64,000 bases of DNA from Photobacterium sanctipauli (lineage in GTDB: Bacteria > Pseudomonadota > Gammaproteobacteria > Enterobacterales > Vibrionaceae). Below are positions 62,895-64,000 of this stretch, piece after piece (positions within the stretch are counted from its first letter, which is position 1; each line of letters begins with the position of its first letter). The notes under the pieces were generated by a model. The model did not search any database, had not been told where the DNA came from, and saw only the letters and a program-made list of their open reading frames with translations. Location of the stretch: assembly GCF_003026495.1 (NCBI RefSeq), contig NZ_PYMA01000001.1:496001-560000 (forward strand). Direction: 5' to 3'. The position numbers and the translations under genes were made by a program.

Positions 62895-63452
62895 ATGACT
62901 GAATTCGAAAAAATGGTCAGTGGTGAACCGTTTGACGGTATCGACCCAAGTATTAGCGCCGTTCGCAAGCAAGCCGACATATTGAAGCACAAGATCAATA
63001 ACAGTATGGGTGAGCCCGTAGATGGCTACTGCCGCGAGTTGTTTGGTTCATTTGGCGAAGAAAGCTGGGTTACCCCACCTTTCTTGTGCGAGTTCGGTAA
63101 AACTATCCATATTGGTAGCAAGACTTTCCTGAACATGGGCGTCACTATGCTCGACAATGCCGAAATCCATATCGGTGATAACGTGCTGATTGGCCCAAAT
63201 ACCCAATTTTACACCGCATCCCACTCCCTCGATCACCGCAGCCGCCGCCGCTGGGAAACCTACAGCAAACCTATCGTTATCGAAGATGATGTTTGGGTGG
63301 GCGGTCAAGTGGTGATCTGCCAAGGGGTGACAATTGGTGCCCGCTCTGTAGTTGCCGCCAACTCAACCGTGACGAAAGACGTCCCGCCCGATTGTTTGGT
63401 TGCCGGATCGCCAGCCAAGGTGGTCAAGCAAATTCCGAATGAATCGGAATAA
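62895..63452 (+). CDS. Maltose/galactoside O-acetyltransferase-family protein, copy 2 (185 aa)
   Basis: Hexapeptide-repeat acetyltransferase, paralogue of the protein at 4560 with the same length and the same MTEFEKM start. Conserved FLCEFGKTIHIG, NMGVTMLD, IGPNTQFYTASHSLDHRSRRRWET (catalytic His), IEDDVWVGGQVVICQGVTIG and GSPAKVVKQ. It transfers acetyl from acetyl-CoA to a sugar hydroxyl. The ribosome-binding site is weak and the start overlaps a short upstream ATG (62884) that ends in TGA across it. Monocistronic between two terminators. Confidence 0.88.
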   Translation: MTEFEKMVSGEPFDGIDPSISAVRKQADILKHKINNSMGEPVDGYCRELFGSFGEESWVTPPFLCEFGKTIHIGSKTFLNMGVTMLDNAEIHIGDNVLIGPNTQFYTASHSLDHRSRRRWETYSKPIVIEDDVWVGGQVVICQGVTIGARSVVAANSTVTKDVPPDCLVAGSPAKVVKQIPNESE

Positions 63453-63477
63453 AACACGCCGTTACGACTAGATACAG

Positions 63478-63501
63478 CAAAGGCGCGAAACCGCGCCTTT
63501 G
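63478..63501 (+). terminator. Intrinsic terminator after acetyltransferase copy 2
   Basis: Perfect 10-bp arms CAAAGGCGCG/CGCGCCTTTG with an AAAC loop, followed by TTATA. Confidence 0.85.
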
Positions 63502-63605
63502 TTATAAGAGGTCACCTTAGGTTAACCGCTTTAAATCATCAAAAAACCAACGCTTGTAGATAGAGCTTCTATAGTTATTACACATCCCATAGGAAAGGAT
63601 TCGCA

Positions 63606-64000
63606 ATGGCGACAGGATTGTTTCTATTTCAAAATGACTTGAGGCTTCATGATAATCCTGCCCTTCGACTTGCTGTTGAAGAAGTCGACAAACTTATCTG
63701 TGTTTACTGTATACCCAGTGCCCGAGCCAACCGTTACCCCTATACAATCAGTATCCCAGCCAAGGCTCGTTGGCAGTTTTTACTACACTCACTGAAAGCA
63801 CTATCGGACCAGCTGCTGCTGCGAAACCAACAGTTACTCATCGCCCTAGAGCATCCTTTGAACATATTGCCAGAGCTCATCACACGGCATAATGTGTCGG
63901 CTATCTACTCCAGTGAACATGTCGGCACTTACGAACAAAGAAACTGGCAGACCTTAATGGGCCGCTATCCGTATATTCAATTTAGGGCAATCACGACCCA
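63606..64000 (+). CDS. DNA photolyase/cryptochrome family protein, 3' truncated by window edge
   Basis: The first 131 residues are visible. LFLFQNDLRLHDNPALRLAVEEVDKLICVYCI is the start of the N-terminal alpha/beta antenna domain of photolyases, and AKARWQFLLHSLKALSDQLLLRNQQLLIAL continues it. It is most like the Cry-DASH branch, which repairs cyclobutane dimers in single-stranded DNA, but the FAD domain that would decide is outside the window. AAAGGA lies 7 nt before the ATG. The open frame runs off the end without a stop. Confidence 0.85.
   Translation, partial: MATGLFLFQNDLRLHDNPALRLAVEEVDKLICVYCIPSARANRYPYTISIPAKARWQFLLHSLKALSDQLLLRNQQLLIALEHPLNILPELITRHNVSAIYSSEHVGTYEQRNWQTLMGRYPYIQFRAITT

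Overview
The window reads as chromosomal DNA of a marine gammaproteobacterium, most likely a member of the Vibrionaceae (Vibrio/Photobacterium group). The evidence is the set of close relatives of enterobacterial genes (lacZ, yghU, mak, dgoK/dgoA, mngA/mngB/mngR), the KdgM/OmpG-type porins, moderate GC, and the dominance of marine-polysaccharide functions. No rRNA, tRNA, insertion sequence, prophage or CRISPR array was recognised.

Layout. 0-13.4 kb is ordinary, mixed content: a truncated Lrp-type regulator, two small lipoproteins, a tail-anchored small protein, TetR, a DUF1992 protein, LysR divergent from an acetyltransferase plus Bcr/CflA efflux pair, a secreted GH101/GH129-like glycosidase, DUF1330, a HAD phosphatase, yghU, an ECF sigma/anti-sigma pair and a DoxX-like membrane protein. 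From 13.4 to 62.8 kb the window is an almost continuous carbohydrate-utilisation island made of several operons. (A) 13.4-21.6 kb: GalR-like LacI regulator, GH30 endo-beta-1,6-galactanase, OmpG-like porin, GPH symporter and LacZ, a type II galactan/galacto-oligosaccharide locus. (B) 22.1-23.8 kb: a periplasmic nucleosidase behind a PurR-like box, and a PEP-CTERM protein gene broken by an in-frame TGA. (C) 23.9-30.4 kb: IclR, TRAP transporter (DctPQM), an enolase-superfamily acid-sugar enzyme, DgoK and DgoA. (D) 30.6-34.0 kb: mannose-6-phosphate isomerase, FHS sugar permease and Mak-type manno(fructo)kinase. (E) 34.0-40.5 kb: GPH symporter, GH105 and an unrecognised 819-residue toroid-type enzyme, divergent from a LacI regulator with two matching operators. 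(F) 40.6-47.5 kb: dienelactone hydrolase-like protein, cupin and DUF2384 proteins, a second ManA, KdgM porin and an unrecognised 963-residue secreted lyase-like protein. (G) 48.1-55.4 kb: a PTS (membrane-anchored EIIA plus EIIBC), GH38 mannosidase, GH13_18 phosphorylase and RpiR regulator. (H) 55.5-62.8 kb: a third ManA and the mngB-mngA/mngR mannosylglycerate locus. The window ends with a second acetyltransferase paralogue and the start of a photolyase/cryptochrome gene.

How it works together. Three ManA copies, a Mak-like kinase and two GH38 enzymes point to mannose as the common currency. Blocks D-F fit depolymerisation of a uronic acid/mannose polysaccharide: secreted lyase, KdgM porin, symporter, cytoplasmic toroid enzyme and GH105, then mannose to Man-6-P to Fru-6-P. 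Blocks G and H fit uptake of mannosylglycerate-type compatible solutes. Block G pairs a mannosidase with a glucosylglycerate/sucrose-type phosphorylase, which suggests a mixed mannosyl-glucosyl-glycerate solute; this is the best candidate for an undescribed pathway. The mngA and manA3 promoters share the same CRP site/-10/operator architecture, so the third ManA belongs to the MngR regulon.
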